A stretch of 64,000 nt of DNA from Angiostrongylus vasorum. Its lineage: Eukaryota; Nematoda; Chromadorea; Rhabditida; Metastrongylidae. The translations under genes were made by a program, and so were the position numbers. Positions 11,181-24,290 of the stretch are shown one piece after another. The stretch is from positions 1 through 64,000 of the forward strand of contig JADANN010000033.1 in assembly GCA_018806985.1 (NCBI GenBank), read 5' to 3'. Under the pieces are notes generated by a model, which searched no databases, was not told the origin of the DNA, and saw only the letters and a list, made by a program, of their open reading frames with translations. The first letter of the stretch is position 1, and each line of letters begins with the position of its first letter.

Positions 11181-12261
11181 CATGATATCCTGCCATGAAA
11201 AAGATTGCGAAGTAAGTAGAAAAACTGACCACATTGTGGTATATTTTGGATAGTTAGTTGTCAGAATAACTGACTCAAATTGACCGCTCGCCTTTGTATG
11301 AGTATGCCTGGCGAGACTTTTCATATGTTGTCACAGAGCACAATCTCAAGCTTGTGTTATAAAGATTTATAGCAATTATACCAGTACAATATTGCCGATA
11401 CGATGACATACAGAAGTTTGGGAAATACGACGACCAAAACCAAGGTGGATACTGTAAGAGCCTGTGTGGAGCGGCATAATGGCCAACTGATGTTGCTGAA
11501 ATGAATATGGAAGTCAGGTGTTGCCGTTAGTTTCCAATCTATCACTTCCCATACATTTCTCACTAACATTATTCTTCTACCATATTTAACTACAATTAGA
11601 CCACAATCTACATTAACATAGAGACTATGTTCAGCTGTGCTTGCTCCAGATGGTCAATACGTCTTCGATCTCATTGTGATGTATTATCGAGCAGTCACAA
11701 AACTACGTAGCGATGAAACAACCTTCTGTTTGGTAGATGCACTGCACGTGTCCGGTGTCTGCACTCACTGCACCTACAGTACCGTCGCGAAATCCAATCG
11801 GTAAACAGCTGGCAACAGTTTACCAAGATCACTAGTTGGAATGTAAGCACGCGAAGCCGCCTGTAACACAGAGACACACTCTGTCCGATGCTCTACACTG
11901 TGAACGGAATGTATTGATGCATAACACTTCGTCATACTCTGCTTAACATCAATCCATTACCAGTTTATTTCTTTGGAGTGCGCTCTTTCTAGTAGTAAAA
12001 ACATTTTGCAGACCTCTCAGATTGGCTTCTCACCATTCTCCTCGATGTCCACTACGAATGAGTGCTATTTGAGTGGTTTAAATCGAGTGTAAATTCGATC
12101 AACGAGACAACGAGACACCAATGTTTCGTCAAGCGAATCGAATCTGCCGAAACAAGCATCAAATCATCTCGTCGATTGAGGGACTACGAGACCTAGACAT
12201 TGACAAGATTCCCCAATGAATCAGTTACCGTCTTAGCCATATTCGTATTATCTCCTTTTTT

Positions 12262-12545
12262 ATGTTTGCATGTGGCCCAAATCGGCAACGAACCCAGTTA
12301 AGCTGAGGCTGCAGTTAGTTAAAAGATCAATAGAACTAGCTGAGAGACAGGCGAAACGAAGGACCCGCATGGTGTGGTGGGTGAGCGCGCTACTCCCCGG
12401 AAAGGACAATAGCGCGTTCGTTCCCCACCATAGGCACCTGCGGTCCAGAGTTTTGCAAATATCTCAGCATCACTAAAGTTATATTTCGCAACGCATAACC
12501 TGCTGCTAAAAAAAGAGTAGGCAGTAAATAATAAGTCAAAATTGT
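12262..12545 (+). repeat. Family B copy
   Basis: GAGAGACAGGCGAAACGAAG, CGCATGGTGTGGTGGGTGAG, GCGCGTTCGTTCCCCACC and GGCAGTAAATAATAAGTCAA follow family order. Lies in the spacer of the large inverted duplication. Confidence 0.75.
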
Positions 12546-12734
12546 ACCGCTTGTCTTCATTTGCTCAAGAAGATATCATTAGATTGCTAATATTGTACTG
12601 TTACCATTGTTATAAAGAGCCACAACCAAGCTTGAGATTGTTCTTTGTGTTGATGTCAAATCAAAAAGCCCACGGAGCAAAATCGTATAAAGTGGAGCAC
12701 TCAACTGTGGGGTAGTGATTACTCGGTGTCGAAG

Positions 12735-12955
12735 ACCGACTCGAAGACTTATATTTCACTGGCCAACTACTACGGTGAGATAGCCGGGCCAGAGTACTTC
12801 CACGTGAATTGCAGAAAGTGAACGTTTACCAGAAAAGTCTGACACTGTTTTTCTCGACCGCGGAGCAATGGAAGGCTTGGTGAGCCCGGAACGAAGTTGA
12901 TCTAGTATGGTGTTCGTGATGACAGTCATCAATGCAACCCACTGCGATCTTTGCT
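12735..12955 (-). mobile_element. S2 SINE-like copy, 5' part
   Basis: Minus strand: ATCACGAACACCATACTAGA, then TTCCGGGCTCACCAAGCC and TGCTCCGCGGTCGAGAAAA, matching the head and first half of the family at 23.27 kb. The 3' half is not recognised. Confidence 0.55.
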
Positions 12956-15900
12956 CTCTCATCTATGGCGTAATCAAAAGAGAAAAAACTATCAGGCTGT
13001 GAATCACTGTAAATGATGGGAAAGAGTGGAAATCGTAGCCCCTAGATAGGTTTCCAGAACGACATCACACCTATTAGAAAACTTTATATCATTTTAGTAG
13101 TGTTCCAAATCCAAGAAAGCACGATCTAAGAAACAAGGAACCCTCCAATATCATGCTTTACGAAAACAACACAGTGTATCCAAATCGGACATGTGCTTTC
13201 ATAACCGTGAATTAACAAAGACACAAAGAACATAAGAATAACGTGTTTAGGGCTGGCTTATCTCTCGGTGGCATCCTCTGCATTCCACTCCCTTCAGGAC
13301 CCTCGAATGAAATGCATACTGGAGGGTCTCTAGTCATATGAAGTTAGTATTCTCTATCCTCTCAGCCTAGCTTGACACTTTACGGAGCGTTTTGCTAGAC
13401 CATGGCGCGAAAAGTGGTCCTCGGTCAGGAACATACCAAATGCACAAAAATGTTCGTGCCCTTGTGATCTGAAGCTGATTAGTACGCCTCCATTGCCGTG
13501 TAGAACATATCTGGACGATGCATCATCGACTTCGGTCCTGATTGGGGATGAGAGAGTTCGTATCCAAACCACTCCCAGTCATGCGACTGCTGCCTAGATT
13601 CTGACTGTACGAAATTCCATATGAACACATAAATTAATGCGCCAAGCATAATTACCACAATTGAACGCCCAAAGAAGATTCTTCTGCGATCAGAGATGTT
13701 CGTCCCATAATAAATGTGTACCTAGTTCTAACTACAGTTAGCATTGTCAAGTAACTTTACAGTTATCATGCATCATACGGAGCACCACACAATTCGCTGG
13801 ACCTTCAATGGACCAAATTGGTGCAAAACTCAAATACGTGAGCAAGAAGCTGAATTTGTTTAGAAAATTGACAAGGAAATTACTGGAAAAAAATAGCACT
13901 ATTTGGCGCGCAAAATAATCCACTCTCTTCTTGACAGTGGGAGTGCATAAATAACTGCATTTGCTTTCTAAAGTTGCGCAAGCTCACTAACAGGCGGAAA
14001 TCCCGTGGCTTATGGCATTTGACGCAAGGCGGAGCTGTCTTACGATCGACATTGTTTTCAATAAGTCTATGCAAAATCGTCTAACAAACAGAAGCATTTG
14101 ACTTCGATTTTTGCCAGATTTGACGCTCGACCGTTTCCAGCACCCATCACGTCATTGACTGGTACTTTACCAGTGCGCACTTTAATAGTAATGGTCAATA
14201 AAAGATTTTGCACAAGAAGCCAGCTAACAGGTTGGTGACACAAAAGTAGTTGTGATGAAAGTGACAAAACTTTCAGTGACAAGCTAACCGCCTTTATCCG
14301 AATCCTAACAGACAGGATGATGTCGTTTCTATAGTTGATTATACCTGTGAAAAGTGCTACCTATTAACATTTAGTTTTAATAACTCCCTCTTTATAGGAA
14401 CCATTGCGAGAATAGTTACTATTTTTTTCGTCTTATCGTAGGTCTGTGGTAACCACATTTTGCTTGGCGAACTTGCAGCACGTAGATGTTTCCAGTTGAT
14501 TGTGGGAAACGTTGGTTTTCGCAAACATCCTTTGTTATTAAAATCTTTTTTATGCAATCGGAACATTTGTCTGTTGTTTCTGTTCCAAGCCATAACGAGT
14601 ACGATAACACAAAGGGCATGAAGCTGTTTGGGAAACCTTCATCACTTATCTGATCTGATCAAGAGAGAGCTGGATGCGGAAGTCGACGAATGTTTTTCGA
14701 TAAAAGTTCTAGAACAGTACCAAAACACCGCCCCTCCAGAAGACATTTAAACAGCTCCCGTGAGTCAGCCTCACATTCGCTCCCCTGTTCTTCATATGTG
14801 ATATGCCATGTAGTTAATCCAAGGTGTTAACGTGATAACTGTTTTATATTAACTTCGCTGTCATGTACCTCTAAACACGCTAACTCTATCGTGTGCTCAC
14901 CTTAACCTCATCGCAATGTACTCATACGCTTACATGTAATCTCTAATACCTCTAACCTCTAAATCTAGTCTCTAAATTTTAGTGCATTGACCCAACCAAT
15001 AAATATATCAACTATCTACGCCAAGGTTTATAGAAAGTCGGTCTTTTTATTTAATTCAGAAAAGTCAGTACCGAAAGCTGGATGCCGAATGGGATCGAAG
15101 TGGCAAAAACACTAGCTCTAAGAGCATTACCTATTTCGCAACTTAAGATTGAATTAGTAACATGTTACGTTTTATACTTGCTTGCCAAAACTCGTGACTT
15201 AGTTTTGGTAAGCCATTAGAAGACGGAACATGAGTGAAAAGTTAGTATGCACTGACGAGCTTGCGTCTAACGACCCTTCAACGTTTAGTGTTAAACTCGT
15301 CACCAGTTGTCTAGACGGGGCTACAGAGAGAACAGCTTTGTTTATAAGCTTAATTCTCATCCAGTTGCCGAAAGACAACCTAGCCTATTCCAGGAATTCC
15401 CAATCTACATAAGGCTAGTCCCTATCAGGGATTGCATATTCGAGCCCTTCGACGTTACCGTTCTTCATGCATAGCGGTATCGACGTACTGCGCAAGCAAT
15501 CCTCGGGCTCCATATGGAACACGAAGCAGCAATAAGCACGTATAGCTTGTAGATTCAGCAGCTCATAATGCACTTAAAAGAGTGCCTAAACTGCGCAATC
15601 CTCAAACGGTTTGGAATATATTGTGCACCACTTACAGGGTTGGCAATGGGAGAGCGTCTAGCACCAAGTCTTGGCATTCCCTTTATGTCTAAGGTGAAAG
15701 CATGAATAATTCGACGACTGTTTTGTTTCCTGCTCAACACAGGAAAAAGTGCACAGATGTTTTGAGTTATCAAATGAACAGTTAAAGCACATTAAGTTTA
15801 TCGGAGAGAAACCGAGAAAGACTAGCGTGCATTTTGAAAGTAATCAACCTGTCCGAAAACGACTATACCACAAAATGTTGCAGAAGGCCCAATAACGAAG

Positions 15901-16039
15901 CATACTGTTCTTTGGCTCATTACCTCTCCTCTACAATTCACACGCTGAAAGAGTACTCATGAGAACCATGTTCCGTACAGTTGCGAGCGTATGCATAGGA
16001 AAGGAGCAGAAGGAAAAACCTCTGGAATTGGTGCGAAAA

Positions 16040-16870
16040 TAACCATTTCGAAAGGCTATGACGCGCTCGAGGAAGGTTTAGAGGAGAAACATTCCCCAAA
16101 ACAAGAAGTCTAGTAAAAAATAGGGTCCCGTCATCTTACCCTTTATTTTGAACGAAATAAGCACAGCCATAAAACGTTGCCTAGAAAGAGCCGGTTTAGG
16201 AAAGCCGGTAGCAGTGATTGGAATACCTTCGAACACTCTAAGACGCTAGGGTGGTTGGCAACCGTTTGTATAACAGTTTATGAGAAAGGCGCAATTGCGT
16301 AATTTGTCCTAACGAAAGAGAGGGTAGCTTCATGAGTTCGGGTACGACGCACATTATCTCTTTTAAAGGAAGTGGGACGAATACATTTTCGAAAAGAGTA
16401 TACCATTCTACGTCCATATAAAAGAACACCTGAACGCCAAGTGTGAAGTTGGAGAAAACGTTCTACTATGAGTGCATGGGACCCACAGAAGTAACGGAGA
16501 AGATTTGGAATACAAGTTATAAACCTCGCACAGAAATCTAAAACTTCAGCGCGTAAATGTGTTGAAGCGTTTTCAGTGAACTCCAAAAAATTTAGAAATG
16601 GACAGCAAAGAGGAGTGTCTGTTGATCACATGTGATCTCGCGCCATACCTTGGATAGATTTTCGACCTGAGCCCGCACATTTCGCACCGATGTTTAACCC
16701 CGTGCGGCCGGTCTCCAATACTAATCGGAGGACTTGGGTGCAGTAAAACGCTGAAGTTATGATAGCGTCTGACTGGGTGGATTGCGTTTCAATTTAACTC
16801 CTCGAAGCTCTGAAGAAGGCGAAATCGCCGAAAGGTCAGTTACTGCATATTAATAAATGGTATAGCAACA
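16040..16870 (+). mobile_element. Penelope-like element relic (RT connector, GIY-YIG region, tail)
   Basis: The plus strand near 16138 reads LPFILNEISTAIKRCLERAG, the conserved stretch between reverse transcriptase and endonuclease in Penelope-like elements. It is followed by a frameshifted GIY-YIG region (HIIS.., RIKEHL-like remnants, 16340-16650) and by the tail motif CTCTGAAGAAGGCGAAATCG at 16808. Many stops make it non-functional. It lies in the spacer of the 13.6-kb inverted duplication. Confidence 0.7.
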
Positions 16871-18084
16871 ACCTCGTATACGCTCGTCGAACAAAACAGA
16901 GCTTTATAGCTCTTTTGTCCAATGTGCGAACCAAGCATTGATGATACTTCATGTTCCTGTGGAAAACACAGATTTTTTTCCTTATGAAAAAATTTCTTCC
17001 TTCTTCCTGTGGTTTTGAAACTGCGACTAGCGATTGAATTTCCAGATGGTATTTGGAAATTGACTTCCACTGTTGACAACTTTCTTCTTCGAAAACTGTC
17101 AAGACTTGGTTTTATCCGTCATCACATCCCCTGTTAATTATCTCGAACTATCCAGCAATTTTGAAAAAATTCTGAGTACTGAAGTGTGCGCTTTTTACTG
17201 CGCATGTGGTAAAACTGTTAGGCGCTTCGAAGTGAAGTTTTGTTATCTCAAGTTGCCCACAAGTTTGATGGTGGCTATTTTGACCCAGATTTATTAAAAA
17301 ACAGACAAGAAAAGCGGCAAAGGCGTAAAAAAGTGCATCTTAAATGACATGATTTTCGGCTTTCTAATGGTGAAGTGCAGCTGTGAAAGTCTCCACGTAC
17401 GCTGTGTATCATGACTTCAGCACAAGCGCTCACATTCCGGACAGCGGCCTTATAAAGCGTTCATTTCATCCTAAGACGTGGACGACCTCGTCCATTTTAG
17501 CACTCAAGTGAGAAAACACTGGTGAAAGACCGTTTAAGGTGAAGATACAACACCGTGTTCAACCTGTGTAAAATGACTTAAGCTGGAGAATTCGCTTACA
17601 GTGCACACATTGTGGAAGACTATTCGCCTCTCACTGTTCTAATGACAGCTTCCATCGGTGGACACTTGGTGTACAGCAGAACTGACTTACTCTATGGAGA
17701 ACATTCTCCATGTGTATCAAATATCCTCTATTTATCACGCAATTGGTCGCACTGCTTAGTCATTTTGCAAGGTAAAGTTCTCTGCAAAATTTCCCCATGA
17801 CTAAACCTACTCTGAGAGCTCCTGGTACTGCTTCCAACTGATTTAAGCAATCGCCGTTACCCTATTGTGCATTAATCAGCCTTGTCAGATTGTACCTCCT
17901 AAACAAACTTCCATCACCTCTTTCCCACTCTGTCTATTTATTTGTCACCATTACTTAGTTGTCGCTTCGTGACTTCATCGCATTTCTTTGTACTCGCTGA
18001 CTACTCCGCTTAATGTAATACGAAGCAAACTTCGACTCTACACCAGATAATCAATTTCGTCAGTCAACTCCAGATCGCTAAAAC
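16871..18084. other. No recognised feature
   Basis: Unique-looking DNA between the Penelope-like relic and the right arm. No frame longer than about 90 codons and none recognised. Confidence 0.35.
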
Positions 18085-18374
18085 ACGGGCTCTTGCAGTA
18101 TCCATCTTGGTCTTGGCCGTTGTATTTCCCACACATCTGTATATCATCATATCGCCAATATTGTACTGGTATAATTGCTATAAATCTTTATAACACAAGC
18201 TTGAGATTGTGCTCTGTGACAACATATGAAAAGTCTCGCCAGGCATACTCATACAAAGGCGAGCGGTCAATTTGAGTCAGTTATTCTGACAACTAACTAT
18301 CCAAAATATACCACAATGTGGTCAGTTTTTCTACTTACTTCGCAATCTTTTTCATGGCAGGATATCATGTTAAA

Positions 18375-18765
18375 AATACTTCGACTTGGGTACTTGAATG
18401 GCTCGTTTTCACACATTGTGCGGACCGCTGCATTAATTCCGTTTCCTTGGAGTTTTGCTGGTCTAGCCACTTTGGTTTCCTTGAATCCCGAAGTCAGCCT
18501 TGCCAAATTCTGCCCCCTGGTCGTCACCATCACAAGCAGTCGCAGGCATTGTGGATCAGAAGGAGACATCATACGCTTAGTTTCATATCAGGACGGTGTT
18601 GGTTTGCTCTTACCTAGGCTTCCTGATGAAAAGGCCAGACTCTTTTCAATGCTTGGGAGACCATGCCAAGGTTCGATTTTCCCCGCTGTACATCGCAGTC
18701 CGACACCCAGGAACACCCCCAGCTATGATGAGGCTGTAAAACCGTTGGAAGGTTGTGAAATATAA
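18375..18765 (+). repeat. Family A copy in the right arm
   Basis: Mirror partner of 10800-11180. Reads GCTCGTTTTCACACATTGTG through GGATCAGAAGGAGACATCAT to CAGCTATGATGAGGCTGTAA. Confidence 0.8.
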
Positions 18766-18889
18766 CTACAATGATTCCGCGATAACTCAAAAGACCGATT
18801 TTCTATAAACCTCGGCATAAATAATCGATGCATTCATCTATGTTCCTATTAACTGATCTCGTAGAGCTGGTGCGAGGTATGCTTCACAA

Positions 18890-19285
18890 GATGCTAAGAT
18901 GTTCGCAAATCTTCGGACCGCAGGTGCCTGTGGTGAGGAACGCACTCGTATTACCCTTTTCGGGGGCTAATCATACACCATCACACTATGCAGGTCCTTC
19001 GTTCTGCCTTTCCCACACCATGTTTTGACCTGCAGGTGATGTCAGCAATCATCCGTCAACGGGATTCATTTGAGGAGCACAAATCGGCATTGAATACACT
19101 TGAGGTGAAGCTGTGCTATAAATCATATCGTTTTATAAATTGCCAATTCTTTTTTTACGACAGGGATTTCTTCTAGTTACATTGCGAAGCCCACCGGAAA
19201 CACCTGAAGCGCCGAATTTTCCAAACATCTCATCCCCTGAGGTGTGCAAATATCTCATCATCATTGTAGTGTTATTTCACATTAC
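18890..19285. repeat. Family B inverted pair in the right arm
   Basis: Mirror of 10258-10668, read in the opposite order (CTTCGGACCGCAGGTGCCTG, then CATTGTAGTGTTATTTCACA). Confidence 0.7.
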
Positions 19286-21452
19286 ACTCTGCCACTACGT
19301 GTCTATGACACTGTGCGACGTCATCACTTATAAACCACTGGCGCATTGCTTGGCGTCTTTGTTAACCCATTATATGGTGGGTAAGTGGACTGCAATAAAA
19401 AGCAGAAGTGAATATACATTTACATCTTCTTAATAGGTAGACACCAGATTGTTAGTGTAGCATTTACCCCACTGTCATGATTAAAACAGTTGGAAATTAT
19501 GGGTGAATGTAGTAAACCCTAACCATAAGAATTCGTAAGAAGCTAATCCATAGCTCTCCAAGAGGGCCTACTTGATTCAGACGTCGGATAGACGTTTCAC
19601 TGTCTGCCTCAGGGTGCCAGAACACCTACCAAGTGTAATGGCTGAATATTCCAACACATTCCATGCCATCCATGCCAACAAACGCAACCGAAAGCTCAAA
19701 TCCAGATGTCGACACTTTTCGCCACATTATCTTTGTCACAATATATTACCTACGCCACCCTTCAATGATCACCGCTTGAATCACGCATGATTGAGAAAAT
19801 CGGTGTGGCTTCTATCTATGGAACCGTGATCTTTTCTACACCGTATCCCTCCTGTATTTATCATCCAGCGAATTCCCTACCAAGCGTTTATGTAAGAAAG
19901 ATTTAATTAACAGTTCTACTTTACCAACGACTGAATAGCACAGGCATGAAGACTTGTAGAGAAAGATCAGTCCGCTTTTTGAACACGAAGACTGCGTGGC
20001 CTCATAGATTGTGTGGACTCTGGCACTTCACCCAATCCTTTTTAAACTTATAAAACTTCATGTGATCTCAATCCATCTCTAATGGATAAGACCTGTCGGT
20101 GGAGTTCTGACCAATCCTACGTTTCACATATTGCGTGGGCTCCGGCACTTCACCAATTCATTTCGCTGTCTTGCAACCGTGATCGATAGAAGTGGCCGAG
20201 TTAGTGTATGAGTGTCCTTGATATTGAGATTTGACTGTCGATTTCCTTGAGGCTTTCCCTTGATACTTCAATACTGCTGTGCTACGGCGTTCTCAGGTTA
20301 AGACTATAGGCAACGTCTGTTCCTGAGGATTGAAGAGATGTTTGCTGCTTTCTGGTGTTCTTTTAGGTCGGCGCCCATTCCTGCCATTGGCCATCTAACA
20401 ATTCCATGACGACGTAATAAGCCAAAATCTCATGCCTTCTTAAACAGAAACTAACTATCCGGCCTTGATCGCCTCAGTGGGATGGCCAACATCAACTTTC
20501 CTCTGCTCTTTTTCTCATTTCAGACCTTGAGAGTTTTTTGCCCGGCGAGGTCCAGTCCACTTCTTGTTAACATCAAGAAATCTGACAAATGATCTTTTTC
20601 TTCTCTTAGATGTTAGTTGCAAAAAGACACTTAGAAAGCTTGATTAAATAAAAATTCGAAAATGGAGACAGTGGAATAAAAGAGATCTTTTCTGGAGCGA
20701 TGCGATGGTGTTCCCTGCATCGTTCGTGTTCGTGGCTGTCGCTCTGCGTGAGGCATCTTAAGCATTGAAATTTCGATTTTAGATTTTTTAAGGAACATGA
20801 TAACCCGAACTCTCGAAGATCCGAACTCTTCAAATGCTCTGGTGATCGAGAAAGTACAGTCAGTAGGCGACAGAGGAGCTTCGTCGCAAAGAGTGTCAAT
20901 ACACGTGGTATTGCACGACCTACTTGTTTCATAAGGAATTAAAGCACTAGTTGAGAGAAACTCAGGACCCTATTTTTTTTCATTCATTCCATATATCTGG
21001 AATATTTCGTCTACCATCGTAAGACCTAAGATGGGGGCAGAGAGAAATAAAATTTCACCTGTGAGAGCATAGAAGTTTATAAAGGTACATGTGCACATAA
21101 AAAATAATTTATATGGAAAGCTTGTGATCAGTTGTATCACTACTCTGCAAAGTAAACTACCCGAGCAGAAAACAGAGGCATCTGAAAACAAGAACCTCTA
21201 TCAATTTCGGTCTTCATTTTCTACTGAACGACAAAAGGTTATCAATCTTATGTCAATCTTACAAAGGCTTTTTTGAAACCAAGTACTATTGCTTGAAACT
21301 TAAAGCGACCAAGAGTAATAGGAAGTGCATTTGCCCGGTCGAAGGCCTCTTCCAATCGAAATTATTTTCGTCTTATTGCTCATTATCGACGCTTTCTCTG
21401 ATGATTTCTAAAAATCCACGCACCCACAGATGTATGAATGAAAGTAATTGCG

Positions 21453-23261
21453 AGCATAGAGAAGGTGCAACCCAATTTAGAGCAATAAGGATATGGAGGC
21501 AATCACCTTGAAGCCACATGCGTTCCAATATGAGTAGAAGGAAATGAATGGGATTCGTATTTGGCTCACCACTTCCACAGCCGGTGTAGTTGCGTACGTG
21601 GGAATTGACGATGTTCCTCAACCAGTGTTTCCGCATGGAATATAGATCTACCAGTGATAATGGGCTAAAAAAATTGTCGGATTTTAAGGAACTGCTAAAC
21701 CAGCCACACTTCATCAACGTTTCCGATCTCAACGAAAACGGATTGGAGCTATCGTAGAAATACATCCCAACATCCCACAAAGGTATTCTTTAAAAATCTT
21801 TTAATCTTTTACCTTTTACAGAAAAACATATCAATAGTAAACCGAATACCCTTTTAAGCAAAGAATAGCTTGGCTAGAGCTCAACAGATGAACAACAGCG
21901 TTTCTTTAATTTTTCGGGAGCCTTTACAGAGCAATTAAGCTTTTGTGAAAACTTTAGTGCCCGCAAACATTAAGCGGCTAATAATACTTTGTATGCCTGA
22001 GCTGACACGAATTTGATATAAAAACTTCTACTTGGCTAAAGTTACGACACATGAAAGATATTCATGGTGTATCTCTACGTATTGGTTGCACCGCATTACG
22101 CCACATTGCTTTACCTCTCAACACACAGAGAACAATTTATGGCCCGGTCGTTAACAAACATCATCGGAAACCGATATTGCCATTGCAGCATTCAACCTTC
22201 CACAATAGCCGGCATCGCGGGGATTTTGCCTTCCTAAGAGCCTGAAATGACCAAACTACCGCTCAACTTATTACGGTACGGTTAACACAATCAGTGTTGT
22301 CTTTAGTGTCGAGAAGTAACTGCATTCAGGGGCCTCATGGAAAGGAAATCGAGGTGCACGTGAAGATGATCACACTTGGTTATGGCGAAAGTGGGTGTCC
22401 GAAGAGGGGGGAATAGAAATTAAAGCCCAAGAAGACCACAAGCTGACCGTTTACCGTAAAGTCAACATTTGAAATCTGCATAGTCTCTATTATAGCGAAG
22501 GTTCCTATGATTTTCCTTTAGTTTCCGCTCAATGGAGGGAAGCAGAGGTCCCATTGTTTCTATCTTCAATCGACTGCCAGTGATTCTTTTTTCAAAACGG
22601 TCGGCACAATGGAGACCACCTTCGCTTATCGTTTTATTGATTAAGAGTGGAGGACCCTTTGATATAAGCAATTGATCTTATTGGCATGTTGTTATCTAAG
22701 AAGTTAAGAATCCGCCAAGAAATCGAGGGTTAGAAAATTTTTACGTGGAGATAATTTAATTGTATGACCCTGTCTAATTTAGATAAATTTAGATATAGAA
22801 AACGGCACTAGAATGATTTGTTGCTGTAATAGAGAGGTCATGGATGCCATTTTTGATTGGTACTGTTTTTTCGGAAAGTGTAAGTTATCGATCGGTCTGA
22901 AGGTGGTTTCGTGTTTAACGAAGATGACTTCGTCTAATTGGAGAATGGGGTATGTTGTAAAAATCGACTATGATGCTATTTTTTGCTCTGAAATTCCGCA
23001 AGAGACCTAACCATGTTTTCATGAAAGTAAATCTCTAACCTGGGTACTTAAACCTTTGCAACAGGAAACAACGATGACAATACAGTTGGACCAAAAAATC
23101 CTCAGCGACAACGGTTTAGATTAAAGAGTAACACAACTGGTTGTTGATTATGTGGGACAATAACTGTCTGCAGTTCAGCACAACTACATCACTGAAATAT
23201 TACTTGGTTCATAAAGTAATGTCAAATTTGTAGCTGCATTCTCGCTATATAGGAAGCTAAT
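21453..23261. other. No recognised gene; one decayed Penelope-like tail
   Basis: A 135-codon minus-strand frame (21780-21373) starts outside the right arm and runs into it. It matches no family I know and is probably chance. Confidence 0.35.
22205..22245 (-). mobile_element. Degenerate Penelope-like tail signature
   Basis: The minus strand reads AGGCTCTTAGGAAGGCAAAA then TCCCCGCGATGCC, a decayed version of the tail motif found at 5.18, 16.81, 31.53 and 34.69 kb. It is short and stands alone. Confidence 0.3.
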
Positions 23262-23600
23262 AGCATAGGGGGCAGTGGTCTCCGTCATCACGAACATGGT
23301 GCTAGTTCGATTTCGCCCCGGACGACTGAACCCTCTCATCCCCTCCGCGGTCGGAAAAATTGGTACCGGACACGTCTGCGAAAGGGGAAATCACTCTCTG
23401 CAATTCAGTTGGGACCGCTCCAGCTCGACTATCTCAGAACTCCAGGGAGAATTGCTCGATCAGCATTCTACGACATTCAAGATGAAATGAAAATCCTCGG
23501 GCAGCAACTGAAGCCAAGCGTAAAAGTTGGAAGAATTTCGTGGGTGATGGATTTTTAGAAGAAATAAAAATCCTCGCTCTATGTGTCCTAAGAATAGTTT
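23262..23600 (+). mobile_element. S2 SINE-like copy
   Basis: Order: TCCGTCATCACGAACATGGT, CTAGTTCGATTTCGCCCC (box B-like), TCCGCGGTCGGAAAAATTGG, TACCGGACACGTCTG, AGCATTCTACGACATTCAAG, GTAAAAGTTGG. The 60.2-kb copy has the same order. Confidence 0.7.
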
Positions 23601-23749
23601 TTTCTAATACTGTAACATTATACATCATTACCAATCCCATTTTATGTGCCTTCGTTCCACATAATTTCTGAAAGACATTTTTGTCCAATTTTAAGGGTCA
23701 AAATTCCGGATGTCAGAACAACACTTTCGACAACTCCAATTCTTCGAAT

Positions 23750-23890
23750 TTAAACTCGGACGAAATGGAGAACAAACGGTGCGAGATATTAACGACAAAT
23801 AGGGGCCAAGGATGTGTTAGCGAAACCGAAGTTGAACATTGGTTTAGAAAATTTCATCGGGGTGAATTCAACAGTGAATCTGAATGAGGT
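23750..23890 (+). mobile_element. Mariner transposase N-terminal relic
   Basis: The plus strand encodes NKRCEILTTNRGQGCVSETE then VEHWFRKFHRGEFNSESE and a stop. This matches the end of the first and the second helix-turn-helix of mariner transposases (CEI..., VS..T...WF.KF..GDF..E). No DDD catalytic domain is recognisable downstream. It is a short truncated relic. Confidence 0.6.
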
Positions 23891-24049
23891 CGTTAACATC
23901 CTTCTGCTACCAACGACGAAGAACGGAATGGTTTTTATTTGAGCAAAAACACACGCAACTACAATAGTTTTGAAAAATTTGAAAACTTCGTCTCCAGTCC
24001 AGGTCTAAATTGCAATTTCCTTTTCCGGGTGCTCACATCAATCTGGGCG

Positions 24050-24290
24050 AGGTCCAAGTTTTGCAAGTATCTGAGCCTCATAGTGCTTGTGTTTCACATC
24101 ATACCATGCCGTCGAAAAACAATAATAGACAATAAATAAAAAGTTAAGCATTGTGACATCGACAACACGCCCAGCTTATCCGAGTTTAGGGCTGATTTGT
24201 GCTCCCGAGTCATTCCCGTTGACGAGTGCTTGCCGATGACACCGATAGGTGAAAAAACCGGCTGAGAGAAGAGCAAAGCAAGGGCTTCAA
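24050..24290 (+). repeat. Family B tail joined head-to-tail to the next unit
   Basis: The tail (CAAGTTTTGCAAGTATCTGA to AATAAAAAGTTAAGCATTGTGA) is followed directly by the distal head (GGGCTGATTTGTGCTCCCGA, TCCCGTTGACGAGTGCTTGC). Units can therefore be tandem. Confidence 0.6.

Larger units (their letters stand above)
7831..11465 (+). repeat. Left arm of a 13.6-kb inverted duplication
   Basis: The reverse complement of this segment matches 18085-21452. Shared marks include the peptide frame MVDEIFQIYGMNEKK (8311 here on plus; 21030 in the other arm on minus), MIQT.DRRFTVCLRVPEH (minus here, plus there) and the sequence around 11340-11450. The left arm carries an extra block of about 520 bp (about 8358-8878), including part of a family B copy, that the right arm lacks. 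Local identity is very high (only a few differences across 9763-9981). Family A (10800-11180) and B (10260-10670) copies are inside the arm and mirrored. Confidence 0.9.
11466..16039. other. Spacer of the large inverted duplication, mostly unrecognised
   Basis: Apart from the B copy (12262-12545) and the S2 fragment (12735-12955) nothing is identified. Short minus-strand frames at 13354-13572 and 14357-14619 match nothing I know. A GCCAAGGTTTATAGAAAGTC motif lies at 15020. Confidence 0.4.
18085..21452 (-). repeat. Right arm of the 13.6-kb inverted duplication
   Basis: This is the mirror image of 7831-11465, separated from it by about 6.6 kb. It carries an extra block of about 400 bp (about 20205-20605) absent from the left arm, and mirrored family A (18375-18765) and B (18890-19285) copies. 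The match ends near 18085 (ACGGGCTCTTGCAGTATCCA) and near 21452 (GTATGAATGAAAGTAATTGC). No transposase is recognised in arms or spacer. Confidence 0.9.

Noticed and set aside
14930..14980. Telomere-like CTCTAA repeats
   Set aside because: Units are irregular and do not match the nematode TTAGGC repeat.
18226..18765. 179-codon plus-strand frame
   Set aside because: It runs through a family A repeat copy and recurs, broken, in other copies; it matches no protein.
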